Notes: generated by a model not told the origin, from the sequence alone. Positions 1-7,762 are shown, counted from the first letter of the stretch. The stretch is DNA of 64,000 bases from an uncultured Oscillospiraceae bacterium (GCA_900552265.1 URZE01000002.1:1-64000), one strand, 5' to 3'. Program-made: numbers and translations.

Positions 1-48
1 CCTTACTTCTCCAAATTCCTCATTTTTAAACACTTCTAAGTTAGTCAT
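1..48 (-). CDS. Phage antirepressor, BRO-N type (N-terminal fragment)
   Basis: Only the first 16 codons are inside the window. They read MTNLEVFKNEEFGEVR, which matches the usual beginning of BRO-N family phage antirepressors. The ATG is preceded by a clear GGAGG about 8 bases upstream. BRO-N proteins are DNA-binding regulators that counteract phage repressors. The rest lies beyond the left edge, so whether the gene is intact cannot be seen. The call rests on a short but characteristic N-terminus. Confidence 0.6.
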   Translation of the reverse strand, partial: MTNLEVFKNEEFGEVR

Positions 49-73
49 TAAAAAACCTCCACTAAATTTTTTA

Positions 74-105
74 TAAATAAAAAATGCCAACATCTCTGCT
101 GACAT
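74..105 (-). terminator. Rho-independent terminator on the minus strand
   Basis: ATGTCAGC and GTTGGCAT (98-105 and 84-91 on the plus strand) pair through 8 positions, two of them G-U, around a 6-base loop. A T-rich run follows on the minus strand. It lies downstream of the small gene ending at 158 and before the antirepressor. Confidence 0.55.
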
Positions 106-157
106 TTCAATTTGAATGATGATTATTTGGATTATAGCTTGAAAATAGAAAACAATT

Positions 158-574
158 TCATGATTGATTTTTATTGGATTCTTTTTTTAGTTTAAGTTCA
201 TTTATTCTATTTAAGTTTAAATAATGCGTAGCGTATTTTTTCTCGATTTCTACTTTACCGCTTTTTGAAAATTGTAATTTTATTTTCTTACTTTTATCTT
301 TAAGTGCCCATCTCTTATAGTATGTTTCTGATGCTTTTAAACCTAGCGATTTACAATAAGTCTCTATTTCACGTACTATACTGCTTAATTTTGATAAATT
401 TATTTTACATACTTTTTCCAAATACTCTGTTTTCCCAAATCTCCAGTTCTCATAGTCATTTTTTGTAAGTACATTTAAATCCATTAAAACTTGTACCGGC
501 ACAACATATCCAGTTTTTTCTATTTGACTGGACACAGATTCTTTTACTTTGCTTTTTATTTCTGATAAATTCAC
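158..574 (-). CDS. Conserved phage/mobile-element protein of unknown function
   Basis: A 138-residue basic protein. I chose the GTG at 574 because AGGAGG ends 9 bases upstream. Around residues 23-50 is a conserved-looking block (VPVQVLMDLNVLT, then WRFGKTEYLEKV), and near the C-terminus a block SKSGKVEIEKKYATH; I have seen this arrangement in hypothetical proteins of Firmicute mobile elements, but no function is known to me. No membrane segment or enzyme motif is visible. It follows TerL in transcription order, a place normally taken by the portal protein gene. Confidence 0.6.
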   Translation of the reverse strand: MNLSEIKSKVKESVSSQIEKTGYVVPVQVLMDLNVLTKNDYENWRFGKTEYLEKVCKINLSKLSSIVREIETYCKSLGLKASETYYKRWALKDKSKKIKLQFSKSGKVEIEKKYATHYLNLNRINELKLKKESNKNQS

Positions 575-624
575 TCGGCACAACCTCCTACAATAAATAT
601 TATACCATAAAAAAGCCCGTATTT

Positions 625-2697
625 CTAAAGGATAATCAGACCTCTTTCATTATAAACAGAATCTATGTTTGTATTTTGGTTCCTTATTGCTCTGTCAAGA
701 GCCATAATAGTAGCAATTGCACCATCAATTTTCTCGGTGGATTTTTCTTTGTCTGCTTTAATATTTCCTGCCGGATCGGTACGCACATAAATATTATCCA
801 GCATCCAGTTAAGGATAGGATGCCCGCCATGTGCAATCCTTTTTTCAAGAGTTAATTTCATAAGCTCTTTTGTAGGAGGACTCATATCTTTAAATCCTTG
901 CCCGAATGGAACTACAGTAAATCCCATACCTTCAAGATTTTGAACCATTTGAACAGCTCCCCAACGGTCAAATGCAATTTCTCTTATGTTGTATTTTTTA
1001 CCTAATTCTTCAATGAATTTTTCAATAAAGCCGTAGTGAACTACATTACCTTCGGTTGTTTTTAGGTGTCCTTGCTTTTGCCAAATGTCATAAGGAACGT
1101 GATCTCTAACTCTAGTTCGTATATTATCCTCAGGAATCCAAAAGTAGGGGAGAATTATATATTTATCATTTTCATCCATAGGAGGAAATACTAAAACAAA
1201 TGCCGTAATATCAGTTGTTGATGATAAATCGAGTCCTCCGTAACACACTCTGCCCTCAAGAGATTTTTCATCTACCTTAAAATCGCAAGCATTCCATTTG
1301 TCCATAGGCATCCACCTTACAGATTGTTTTACCCATTGGTTAAGTCTTAGCTGTCTAAATAGATTCTCTTCCGCAGGATTTTGTTTTGCGGATTCACAAG
1401 CATTTCTAATTTTTTCTATGTCTACGGTTATTCCAAGAGAAGGATTAGCTCGTTTCCAAACATTTTCATCTGTCCAATCGGCATCGGGAGGTGCTCCATA
1501 AATAACAGGATAAAATGTCGGGTCTCGCTTTCTTCCTTTTAAAATATCTTCAGCTTTTTGATGCACCTCGAAACATACTGAGTTTCTGTCCGTTCCGGCA
1601 GTAGTTATGAGGAAAAAGAGTGGCTGTTTTCTTGCGTCTCCTGAGCCATGAAGCATTACGTCGTATAGGTTTCTGTTCGGCTGTGCATGAAGTTCATCAA
1701 ATACAACGCCATGAACGTTTAATCCGTGTTTAGTGTACGCTTCTGCTGATAAAACTTGGTAAAAACTGTTAAGTGGTTTGTATATTAACCGTTTTTGGGA
1801 TAGAACGGGCTTTATTCTTGACTTCAATGAAGGGCATTGCTCTACCATATCCACAGCAACATCAAATACAATAGAAGCTTGTTGCCTGTCAGAAGCGCAT
1901 CCATATATTTCTCCGCCATGCTCAAAATCTCCGCAAGTTAAAAGAAGCGCTGTAGCTGCTGCAAGTTCACTGTTGTGTGTAGGTAAACAAGATCGTCCTA
2001 CTAAATATTGATGGGACGGACTATTTACCTGTATACATTGCATTCCTTGATTTTCGATTTTTTCAATTTTATCTATGTACCGAAATTTGGAATTAACTAA
2101 ATTTATATCAGTAAGATTAAATTTTTCAATATTAGATTTTAGAAATTTAGATACAGGAATTCTGAAACGAAATGAGTTGTTATCTTTAGGAAGATTGAAA
2201 AGCTCCTTTGTAGTCATGATACAGTTTATCGGTTCCCCTCGAGTATATTGCCCACACCATTCATGACGTGCTCCTGCGTCTATAACTTCACCATCTTTAA
2301 ATGTAATGCGATACGCTTGCTCCGAAAAATCAATACCGCTTTTTGCTACAACTTGGCATACATTTCCATTTTCATCAAAAACACTATCTCCAACGCTTAT
2401 TTTACCCATTGTTGTATATCCACTGGGAGTAGGTATTAAAGTGTTTAAAAACAATTGCTTGCCCTGTTTTTTGGGGATTTCAATGTATGCGGTATTAAAT
2501 TGCCTGTACCCGTTAGGCTTTAAAATTCCAAAAATGTCACGCACTATCTGTTCCTGCCAATCAATAAGTTTAAATGATTCTCCATACCACTGTCCTTTCG
2601 TATGATTTAAGCAATTAATAAAGCAAACTGCGCTGTCTGCGTGTAATTTGCTGTATTTACTTTTTGGATCCATAAATTTTGTTGGCGCGTATTTCAA
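625..2697 (-). CDS. Phage terminase large subunit (TerL) carrying an intein
   Basis: The ATPase-nuclease that cuts and packages phage DNA. The extein has an N-terminal ATPase with Walker A IPKKQGK/SELAAA, which is broken by a 162-residue intein between K and S, then VFDELH (Walker B) and a C-terminal nuclease region with GGLDLSSTTD and later acidic residues (DRWGAV, EKIDGAIA). The start is the TTG at 2697: GGAGGTGAG stands 6 bases upstream, whereas the ATG further upstream has no such site. After removal of the intein about 528 residues remain, normal for the family. The gene ends in TAG, so TAG is used as a stop in this phage. It sits last in the chain terS, membrane protein, methyltransferase, small gene, terL. 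Confidence 0.93.
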   Translation of the reverse strand: MKYAPTKFMDPKSKYSKLHADSAVCFINCLNHTKGQWYGESFKLIDWQEQIVRDIFGILKPNGYRQFNTAYIEIPKKQGKQLFLNTLIPTPSGYTTMGKISVGDSVFDENGNVCQVVAKSGIDFSEQAYRITFKDGEVIDAGARHEWCGQYTRGEPINCIMTTKELFNLPKDNNSFRFRIPVSKFLKSNIEKFNLTDINLVNSKFRYIDKIEKIENQGMQCIQVNSPSHQYLVGRSCLPTHNSELAAATALLLTCGDFEHGGEIYGCASDRQQASIVFDVAVDMVEQCPSLKSRIKPVLSQKRLIYKPLNSFYQVLSAEAYTKHGLNVHGVVFDELHAQPNRNLYDVMLHGSGDARKQPLFFLITTAGTDRNSVCFEVHQKAEDILKGRKRDPTFYPVIYGAPPDADWTDENVWKRANPSLGITVDIEKIRNACESAKQNPAEENLFRQLRLNQWVKQSVRWMPMDKWNACDFKVDEKSLEGRVCYGGLDLSSTTDITAFVLVFPPMDENDKYIILPYFWIPEDNIRTRVRDHVPYDIWQKQGHLKTTEGNVVHYGFIEKFIEELGKKYNIREIAFDRWGAVQMVQNLEGMGFTVVPFGQGFKDMSPPTKELMKLTLEKRIAHGGHPILNWMLDNIYVRTDPAGNIKADKEKSTEKIDGAIATIMALDRAIRNQNTNIDSVYNERGLIIL
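1972..2457 (-). other. Class 3-type mini-intein inside TerL
   Basis: The insert begins with Gln (QLFLNTLIPTPSG) and ends LPTHN, followed by Ser of the Walker A motif. It has no Cys, Ser or Ala at position 1. Instead it shows the class 3 triplet: Trp in RHEW (intein residue 67, block B), Cys in MQCIQV (residue 141, block F) and Thr in PTHN (residue 160, block G), plus the block B His and the terminal His-Asn. There is no LAGLIDADG or HNH domain, so it is a mini-intein of about 162 residues. Class 3 inteins use the block F Cys as first nucleophile and are known from phage proteins including terminases. Splicing restores a continuous Walker A. Confidence 0.9.
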
Positions 2698-2769
2698 TAT
2701 CTCACCTCCAAAAAAACAAGACACAGCGCCGTTTAGCTCTGCATCTTGTAATGATATATTTTAAAAATT

Positions 2770-3134
2770 TTATTTTACAATTTTAATTTTAAATGCCGGT
2801 ATGCGTTGTTTTTTATCTGTTTTAATGTCATCATACCTGCTGTTTATTTCTGTAAGTCCTTCAAGTTCACATCCGCGTTTTTGAAGTTCTGCGATTGTTG
2901 TAATAAGGCTTGAGAATGTTGAGCTGATTGTAAATTCGCTAATTCCAAGGTGCTTACAGTTTTCAAGGATTGAGTCGATGTCGTGATTCCAGATAACTTC
3001 AGCAAAATTGATAAGTTCGTTTTCGGCTTCAAGGCTCTGTAGAAGTATGCTGCTGCGAATGTTGGGTTGATATTGATATCTTTGAAACGTATTTTATTTT
3101 TTGCGGCGTTATCTAAAATTTCAATGTGTTTCAT
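2770..3134 (-). pseudogene. Small conserved phage gene with a frameshift
   Basis: Translation from the ATG at 3134 (GGAGG upstream) gives MKHIEILDNAAKNK and stays open to 2844, but after about residue 33 the sequence becomes unlike a phage protein. In another frame from about 3050 to the stop at 2770 the DNA reads a coherent protein with ENELINFAEVIWNHDI, then EFTISSTFSSLI, which matches a small protein commonly found between the methyltransferase and terL in such phages. A one-base change near 3030-3060 would join them. Either a frameshift mutation or a sequencing error; function unknown. Confidence 0.6.
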
Positions 3135-3274
3135 GTAAGTGCCCTCCAACTTTTTTGGTTAATTTCCTCTTTCAAGGTTATATACATATTACCTCTAAAA
3201 ATGTCATATATCCAGTAATTATGCGGATCTTAGATGTAGAAGTACACTTCGTTTTTTTATTATATTTGTTGGAT

Positions 3275-4525
3275 TTACACACTTGAATTATTATTGTTTT
3301 TTGCAATTTCTGAATACGGTATTTTTTCATTTTCTTTAATTAAAAATACTTCGTTATCGCCATAAGTTTCTGCATATCTTCGAATTATTACAGATGCATA
3401 AACTGGATCAAGCTCCATAGCATAGCAAATCCTGTTCATTTGCTCACAAGCAATAAGTGTACTTCCTGAGCCAGCAAACAAATCTAATACGATACCATTT
3501 TCTTGTGATGACATCTTTATTGGATACGAAATTAATGGGATTGGCTTTGTAGTAGGGTGAAGTTTTGATTTTATGGGTCTGTCAAATTCCCACACCGTTG
3601 TTTGCTTTCTATCTCCATAAAATTTATGTTTTGCTGTATCTTTAAAGGCATATATAACCGGTTCGTGTCTCATTTGGTAATCCATTCTGCCAATTACTAA
3701 AGCGTTTTTTACCCATATACAAGTTGTGGAGTAGTGAAATCCCGCATTTACTGTAGCGTTAAAAAAGTTTACTTTTTCCGCATCTGAATGGAAGCAATAA
3801 AACGCTGATCCATCTGCGAGATTATCATAAGCATTTTTAAAAGCAGATAATAAAAAATCATAAAATTTTTTTGGATCATGCCAACTGTCATTTATGATTT
3901 TCATACTTGTTCCGCCTTCATATGAGCAGTTATATGGGGGATCTGTAACCACAAGATTTGCTTTATTGTTATTCATTAACTTATTAACATCTTCGCTGAT
4001 TGTGGAGTCACCACACATTAATCTGTGTTTACCAAGTTGCCATAAATCTCCGGGGTTTACAAATGATGCTTCTTCTAAAGCTTTGTTTACATCAAAGTCA
4101 TCATCTTTGCCTTCTTTATCGTCTATGCTGGAAAACAAATCTGAAATTTCATCTTCATCAAATCCTGTTAAAGATACATCAAAATCACTTGTGCTTAGGT
4201 CTTTTAGCAAATCAGTTAAAAGAGGAATATCAAATTCGCCATTAATTTTGTTTAGCGCTATATTTAAAGCTTTTTCTTTAGTAGCGTCTATATCAACAAC
4301 CACGCATTCAGCCTCTTTGTATCCCATATCTTTTAGAATTTTATACCTCTGGTGCCCTCCTACGATATTCCCCGTTTGTTTATTCCAAATAATCGGTTCT
4401 ACGTAGCCGAACTTACTCATACTTCGTTTGAGTTTTTCATACTCCGTATCTCCGGGTTTTAAATCTTTTCTAGGATTATATTTTGCCGGATTAAGTTTTG
4501 ATATCTTTATTTTTTCTATGTTCAT
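3275..4525 (-). CDS. ParB-like domain plus site-specific DNA methyltransferase
   Basis: A 416-residue fusion. Residues 1-95 are a ParB/Srx-type domain with IVGGHQRYK (about 54-62). Residues 160-400 are an amino-methyltransferase: TDPPYN (194-199, catalytic motif IV) precedes DLFAGSGST (348-356, SAM-binding motif I), the order of beta-class N6-adenine/N4-cytosine enzymes. Such fusions are common beside phage terminases and probably modify phage DNA at packaging or guard against host restriction. Its start overlaps the stop of the preceding 80-residue gene by 4 bases (ATGA), so the two are translationally coupled. Confidence 0.9.
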   Translation of the reverse strand: MNIEKIKISKLNPAKYNPRKDLKPGDTEYEKLKRSMSKFGYVEPIIWNKQTGNIVGGHQRYKILKDMGYKEAECVVVDIDATKEKALNIALNKINGEFDIPLLTDLLKDLSTSDFDVSLTGFDEDEISDLFSSIDDKEGKDDDFDVNKALEEASFVNPGDLWQLGKHRLMCGDSTISEDVNKLMNNNKANLVVTDPPYNCSYEGGTSMKIINDSWHDPKKFYDFLLSAFKNAYDNLADGSAFYCFHSDAEKVNFFNATVNAGFHYSTTCIWVKNALVIGRMDYQMRHEPVIYAFKDTAKHKFYGDRKQTTVWEFDRPIKSKLHPTTKPIPLISYPIKMSSQENGIVLDLFAGSGSTLIACEQMNRICYAMELDPVYASVIIRRYAETYGDNEVFLIKENEKIPYSEIAKNNNNSSV

Positions 4526-4764
4526 TTTCTCGCTCCTCTCAAAGTCTTATTATCTTTTTTCCACGATACAATTCCACAAATTGCAAGAATAATTTGAATA
4601 AAATCAAGCGCGCTTCTTCCGTACATTCTTTGGGTAAAGTCAAATGCACACCAAAGAATATCGCCAACCAGCCATATATAAAAACACAATATGCTTTTTC
4701 TTACATTTAAAATGGTTCCCGATAGCGAAATCGCTGTCAGAAACCAGGTTATATCAATATTCAC
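4522..4764 (-). CDS. Small membrane protein, PnuC-like fragment
   Basis: An 80-residue protein with hydrophobic stretches at about 5-45 (WFLTAISLSGTILNV, then CFYIWLVGDILWC) and 55-68. The pattern resembles part of the PnuC nicotinamide-riboside transporter family, and short PnuC-like proteins are found in phage packaging operons; what they do there is unknown. It lies directly after terS, with 3 bases between them, and overlaps the methyltransferase gene by 4 bases. Confidence 0.6.
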   Translation of the reverse strand: MNIDITWFLTAISLSGTILNVRKSILCFYIWLVGDILWCAFDFTQRMYGRSALDFIQIILAICGIVSWKKDNKTLRGARK

Positions 4765-4767
4765 TTT

Positions 4768-5349
4768 TTACTTTTTCCTCCTTCTTGCCGTTAAAAGAAG
4801 TTCCATTACATTGTCTTGCGGAGTATCAGTGAAATCTGTACTGCAGTTCTGTTTTACAATATCAAAAATTTCATACCATAGTAAATTTGCTTGTTTTTGA
4901 AAAGAAACACTCATTTGTACAAATGGGTTGGCAATTGCAGCACCTGTAGTTGGGTGTTTTCCTAAAAATCCAAATTTACTAATTGCTTCTTCGCATTGAA
5001 TGTATCTTGCAAAAGCTTGCGAATATGCCTCGACTAATCTTGGATTTACGAAACTCTTGCATTTCCGTTTTTTAAGCCATAGCCATGTTTCTTTGAAAAT
5101 TTTATCAGCGCCCAGTAGCGAACCATCTTTTTGCTCAGCGTTTAAATATTCACTGGGTTTGGGTATGTTTTCGCCTTCTAAATCAGCTGTTTCCATAAAG
5201 CTATCGGTTTCAAAATCTGAATCAATATTAAAATCTATTGGTTCGAATATCCTTGCTGATTTTCCGGCTGCTATTTTATCGGTTAAAGAATCAGGTTTTG
5301 TGCCGGCTCTAATTCTTCTGCCGCCTCTATTTGTGCCGTCTTTTGCCAT
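4768..5349 (-). CDS. Phage terminase small subunit (P27 family-like)
   Basis: A 193-residue protein starting MAKDGTNRGGRRIRAG at the ATG at 5349, which has AAGGAGAG just upstream. The basic N-terminus, the WLKKRKCKSFVNPRLVEAY block and the later ISKFGFLGKHPTTGA block fit terminase small subunits of the P27 type. These proteins bind the packaging site and bring TerL to it. The gene lies just past a GC-rich segment that looks like a cos region and opens the late packaging operon. Confidence 0.82.
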   Translation of the reverse strand: MAKDGTNRGGRRIRAGTKPDSLTDKIAAGKSARIFEPIDFNIDSDFETDSFMETADLEGENIPKPSEYLNAEQKDGSLLGADKIFKETWLWLKKRKCKSFVNPRLVEAYSQAFARYIQCEEAISKFGFLGKHPTTGAAIANPFVQMSVSFQKQANLLWYEIFDIVKQNCSTDFTDTPQDNVMELLLTARRRKK

Positions 5350-5371
5350 CTTTTTTCTCTCCTTTCCTTGC

Positions 5372-5413
5372 AAAATAAAATTCTCAAAAGGTCAAATACG
5401 CCCTTTGAGAATT
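5372..5413 (-). terminator. Hairpin with T-run before terS
   Basis: AATTCTCAAA and TTTGAGAATT (from 5379 and to 5413 on the plus strand) form a stem of at least 10 bp. On the minus strand TTTTATTTTG follows. It lies 23 bases before the terS start, so it would end transcription entering from the HNH side unless antitermination acts. Confidence 0.55.
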
Positions 5414-5439
5414 AAATGGGTTAATACCCCGTTTGAATC

Positions 5440-5515
5440 AAACTTTTTTTGCGCGATGCCCCACGCCCGACTCGATTCTTGTCGAATTTAGAGATTTTTA
5501 CTCCCCCGGGGGGCT
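5440..5515. other. Probable cos (packaging) region
   Basis: A short GC-rich island in AT-rich DNA: a GCGCGATGCCCCACGCCCG segment and a CCCCCGGGGGG palindrome at about 5503-5513 with an inverted TCGA..TCGA pair between. A GC palindrome of this kind directly before terS is where cos sites of HNH-containing phages usually lie, and P27-type TerS with an HNH gene nearby is a cos-phage arrangement. The cut positions cannot be deduced from sequence alone. Confidence 0.4.
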
Positions 5516-5529
5516 AATTTATACATAAA

Positions 5530-5591
5530 TCTTTACTTTTGCTCTTTGAAATCTTTACTTTTTTGTGTTTTTAAAGTATAATAAGTAAAGA
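5530..5591 (+). promoter_or_regulatory. Promoter and operator repeats for the Fic gene
   Basis: -35 TTTACT (5554-5559) and -10 TATAAT (5577-5582) with a 17-base spacer. TCTTTACTT occurs at 5530-5538 and 5552-5560 and its inverse AAGTAAAGA at 5583-5591. The second copy contains the -35 box and the third abuts the -10 box, an arrangement expected for autorepression by the gene's own N-terminal HTH domain. Confidence 0.6.
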
Positions 5592-5604
5592 AAGAGGTGC
5601 TGAT

Positions 5605-6516
5605 ATGTATTCATATGATGGTCTTGAGAAAATATTATCTTTAAAAAAAATCAAAAAATCTTCGTTGACAACTGAACTGGGCATATCTTCAAAAACAGTT
5701 GCTAAAATCACTAAAGGTGAAAAAATTTCGAATCATGTTTTAAAAAAAATTGCAGATTATTTATCGTGTAACGCTAGTGATTTGTGTCGAAAAGTATCTG
5801 ATAATTTTATAACTCAAATGCTAGTCGATGAAAAAAATGCCAAAATATCCGGAGGACTTTACCATGAGCTTCAAATTCGTATGACATATAATTCAAATCA
5901 TATTGAGGGAAGTAAACTCAGTGAAGATCAAACACGGTTAATTTTCGAAACGCATACCATAGATACTGATGGAGGTATTCCTGTTGATGATGTAATAGAA
6001 ACTGTTAATCATTTTAGAGCTATTGATTATATTATTGATGTTGCTGAAGATATTTTAACAGAAGAAATAATTAAAAAAATTCATTTTATATTAAAACAAG
6101 GTACAAAAGATTCATCTTTATCATGGTTTTCAGTTGGAGATTATAAGCAAAGAGCTAATGTTGTGGGTGGTAAGGAAACCACAAGACCTAAAGATGTACC
6201 CGAAAAAATGCATTTACTTTTAAATAAATATAATTCTAAAAAAGAAAAAATGATAGAAGATATTATTGAGTTCCACGCTGACTTTGAAAGTATTCATCCT
6301 TTTCAAGATGGGAACGGTAGGGTAGGAAGGCTTATAGCTTTTAAAGAGTGTTTGAAATGTGGTATCGTTCCGTTTATTATTGAAGACTCTAAGAAAGCAT
6401 TTTACTATCGCGGACTTAGTGAATGGAAAAGCGAAAAAGGATATCTTATCGATACTTGTTTAGATGGTCAAGATACATTCAAAAAACTTTTAACTATGTT
6501 TGATATAAATTTATAA
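5605..6516 (+). CDS. Fic-family AMP transferase with N-terminal HTH domain
   Basis: A 303-residue protein. Residues 5-62 form an XRE/Cro-type helix-turn-helix (LTTELGISSKTVAKI). Residues 80-290 are a Fic domain with the active motif HPFQDGNGRVGR (231-242). Upstream lies SNHIEG (97-102), the (S/T)xxxE(G/N) inhibitory motif, so this is a class II, self-inhibited Fic protein. Fic enzymes usually transfer AMP from ATP to a target hydroxyl. It reads against all neighbouring phage genes, with AGAGGTG before its ATG and its own promoter, and sits between HNH and terS: a typical place for an accessory gene (moron). Target unknown; a role in toxin-antitoxin control or phage defence is possible but only inferred. 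Confidence 0.9.
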   Translation: MYSYDGLEKILSLKKIKKSSLTTELGISSKTVAKITKGEKISNHVLKKIADYLSCNASDLCRKVSDNFITQMLVDEKNAKISGGLYHELQIRMTYNSNHIEGSKLSEDQTRLIFETHTIDTDGGIPVDDVIETVNHFRAIDYIIDVAEDILTEEIIKKIHFILKQGTKDSSLSWFSVGDYKQRANVVGGKETTRPKDVPEKMHLLLNKYNSKKEKMIEDIIEFHADFESIHPFQDGNGRVGRLIAFKECLKCGIVPFIIEDSKKAFYYRGLSEWKSEKGYLIDTCLDGQDTFKKLLTMFDINL

Positions 6517-6520
6517 AAAT

Positions 6521-6874
6521 TCATCCCCAACGGCCACCTTCAGTAGCAGTAATTCTGGAATGGCAACTCTTGCAAAGTGCCATTAAGTTTTCTTCTTCAT
6601 GGGAGCCACCTTTCGATAGAGGTATAATGTGGTGTACTTCTTCAGCATGTTTTAAAATGTTTTTTCGTTCACAAAGCTCGCATAGTGGATTGTTGTTTAT
6701 ATAACTATCCCTAATTTTTCTCCAAGCAGTACCATATCGTTTTTTATATAAAGGATCGCGCTTGTATTTGTTGTAGTACCTGTTCATAGCTTTGTAGTGC
6801 TTGCTGCAGTAGAGAGTATCAGTGAGTTCAGGGCATCCACTGAACCTACAAGGGCTTCTTGGTTTATTTGGCAT
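6521..6874 (-). CDS. HNH endonuclease of the packaging module
   Basis: 117 residues. A zinc-binding frame CELC (65-68) and CKSCH (101-105) surrounds the HNH core: His81-His82 in EVHHIIPLSKGG, Asn96 and His105. Phage HNH proteins encoded beside terS/terL work with the terminase in cos cleavage. The ATG at 6874 is preceded by GGAGG. It ends 4 bases from the convergent Fic gene, which separates it from terS by over 1 kb, an unusual gap for a pair that normally sit side by side. Confidence 0.88.
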   Translation of the reverse strand: MPNKPRSPCRFSGCPELTDTLYCSKHYKAMNRYYNKYKRDPLYKKRYGTAWRKIRDSYINNNPLCELCERKNILKHAEEVHHIIPLSKGGSHEEENLMALCKSCHSRITATEGGRWG

Positions 6875-6895
6875 TTCTTATTACCTCCATTTTGG

Positions 6896-6933
6896 CTAAA
6901 AAATTGCTCTTGGATTTTCTCCAAGAGCAATTT
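6896..6933 (-). terminator. Strong terminator between the DUF1492-type gene and HNH
   Basis: AAATTGCTCTTGGA (6901-6914) and its exact complement (6920-6933) form a 14-bp stem with a 5-base loop. On the minus strand a run of six T follows. It separates the early genes from the packaging genes. Confidence 0.8.
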
Positions 6934-6992
6934 AAATATAATTCGATATTATAACTATATCACAGATTCAGACTGTACCGCAAGTAGAATTT

Positions 6993-7445
6993 TCAGGAAT
7001 TAACTGTAAACTTTTTGGAATTTACTGTATTTTTCTGTAAATCTGTTGGAATGCGGCAAGCCTTTAACGCTTTATGATGCATTTTATAGATATTGTCTAT
7101 ACCACAACCCATTATTTTAGATATTTCATTCCATTTTTTTGAATGTAAATATCGTAGTTCCAACAATGTCCTATATTCATTGTTGTCAATATTTTTTATA
7201 ACTAACAAAATAGTTCTTTTTAAATACAATAAATTTTTCATATTGTTGTCAACTTCTCGTTCTAAATCTAACATTGTTGCGATATTTTGTTCCATAAGCT
7301 TATAGTTATGACTTCCTTTGGGCATATTTGAAAGTAAGTTTCCGGCTTTAGTTGTAAATTCTCTTATTGATGCTAGTTGATCAAGTTTATAGCTGATTTT
7401 TCTGTCTAAGTAATGCGCTTGAGAAAGGTATTCTTTAACATTCAT
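6993..7445 (-). CDS. Phage regulator of the DUF1492/ArpU type
   Basis: 150 residues from the ATG at 7445, which has AGGAGAAA upstream. The C-terminal part (LLELRYLHSKKWNEISKIMGCGIDNIYKMH) reads like region 4 of a sigma factor, a helix-turn-helix that in DUF1492 and ArpU-type proteins controls late phage transcription. The N-terminal half is helical and probably coiled coil. It is the last gene before a strong terminator that precedes the packaging genes, which fits a role in late expression or antitermination. The exact mechanism is not shown by the sequence. Confidence 0.7.
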   Translation of the reverse strand: MNVKEYLSQAHYLDRKISYKLDQLASIREFTTKAGNLLSNMPKGSHNYKLMEQNIATMLDLEREVDNNMKNLLYLKRTILLVIKNIDNNEYRTLLELRYLHSKKWNEISKIMGCGIDNIYKMHHKALKACRIPTDLQKNTVNSKKFTVNS

Positions 7446-7447
7446 TT

Positions 7448-7648
7448 TTAATTTCTCCTTTCTCCGAAGATGCAACCAGACCACGTGATTTTAGATAAAG
7501 TATTGCCTCCGCGATCGACATTGAGTAGAGATTTAAAATATGGGCTTTTAGAATTTGTACATTCAAACCCAGTCCATTTTAATGTACTTACAGTAGGGTC
7601 AGCCATAGCAAAAGTGCAATTAATGCACTTTATATTTTTGTTTTTCAT
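7448..7648 (-). CDS. Small conserved phage protein with paired cysteines
   Basis: 66 residues with Cys in KCINCTF near the start, FECTN in the middle and WSGCIFGERR at the end. This pattern occurs in short phage proteins I have seen annotated as hypothetical. Four cysteines could bind zinc, but no function is known. It ends 2 bases before the start of the DUF1492-type gene. Confidence 0.6.
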   Translation of the reverse strand: MKNKNIKCINCTFAMADPTVSTLKWTGFECTNSKSPYFKSLLNVDRGGNTLSKITWSGCIFGERRN

Positions 7649-7690
7649 AAAAAGTCATCCTCCAAATTACAAATTTAAAAATTTATCTGT

Positions 7691-7754
7691 ACTTTGAATT
7701 CTGTAACTTTGTAATTTGTACTGTGTAACTTTGTTCTTTGCACTTTGAACTTTG
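7691..7754. repeat. Five ACTTTG repeats (iteron-like)
   Basis: ACTTTG occurs at 7691, 7706, 7728, 7742 and 7749, in extended forms such as GTAACTTTGT. The stretch lies between the small Cys protein and the VRR-NUC gene, near the primase. It could be an iteron array for phage replication initiation or simply a low-complexity spacer. Confidence 0.4.
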
Positions 7755-7762
7755 AAATATTT

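Noticed and set aside
3894..4406. 170-codon open frame opposite the methyltransferase
   Set aside because: Antisense shadow; the opposite frame has clear methyltransferase and ParB motifs.
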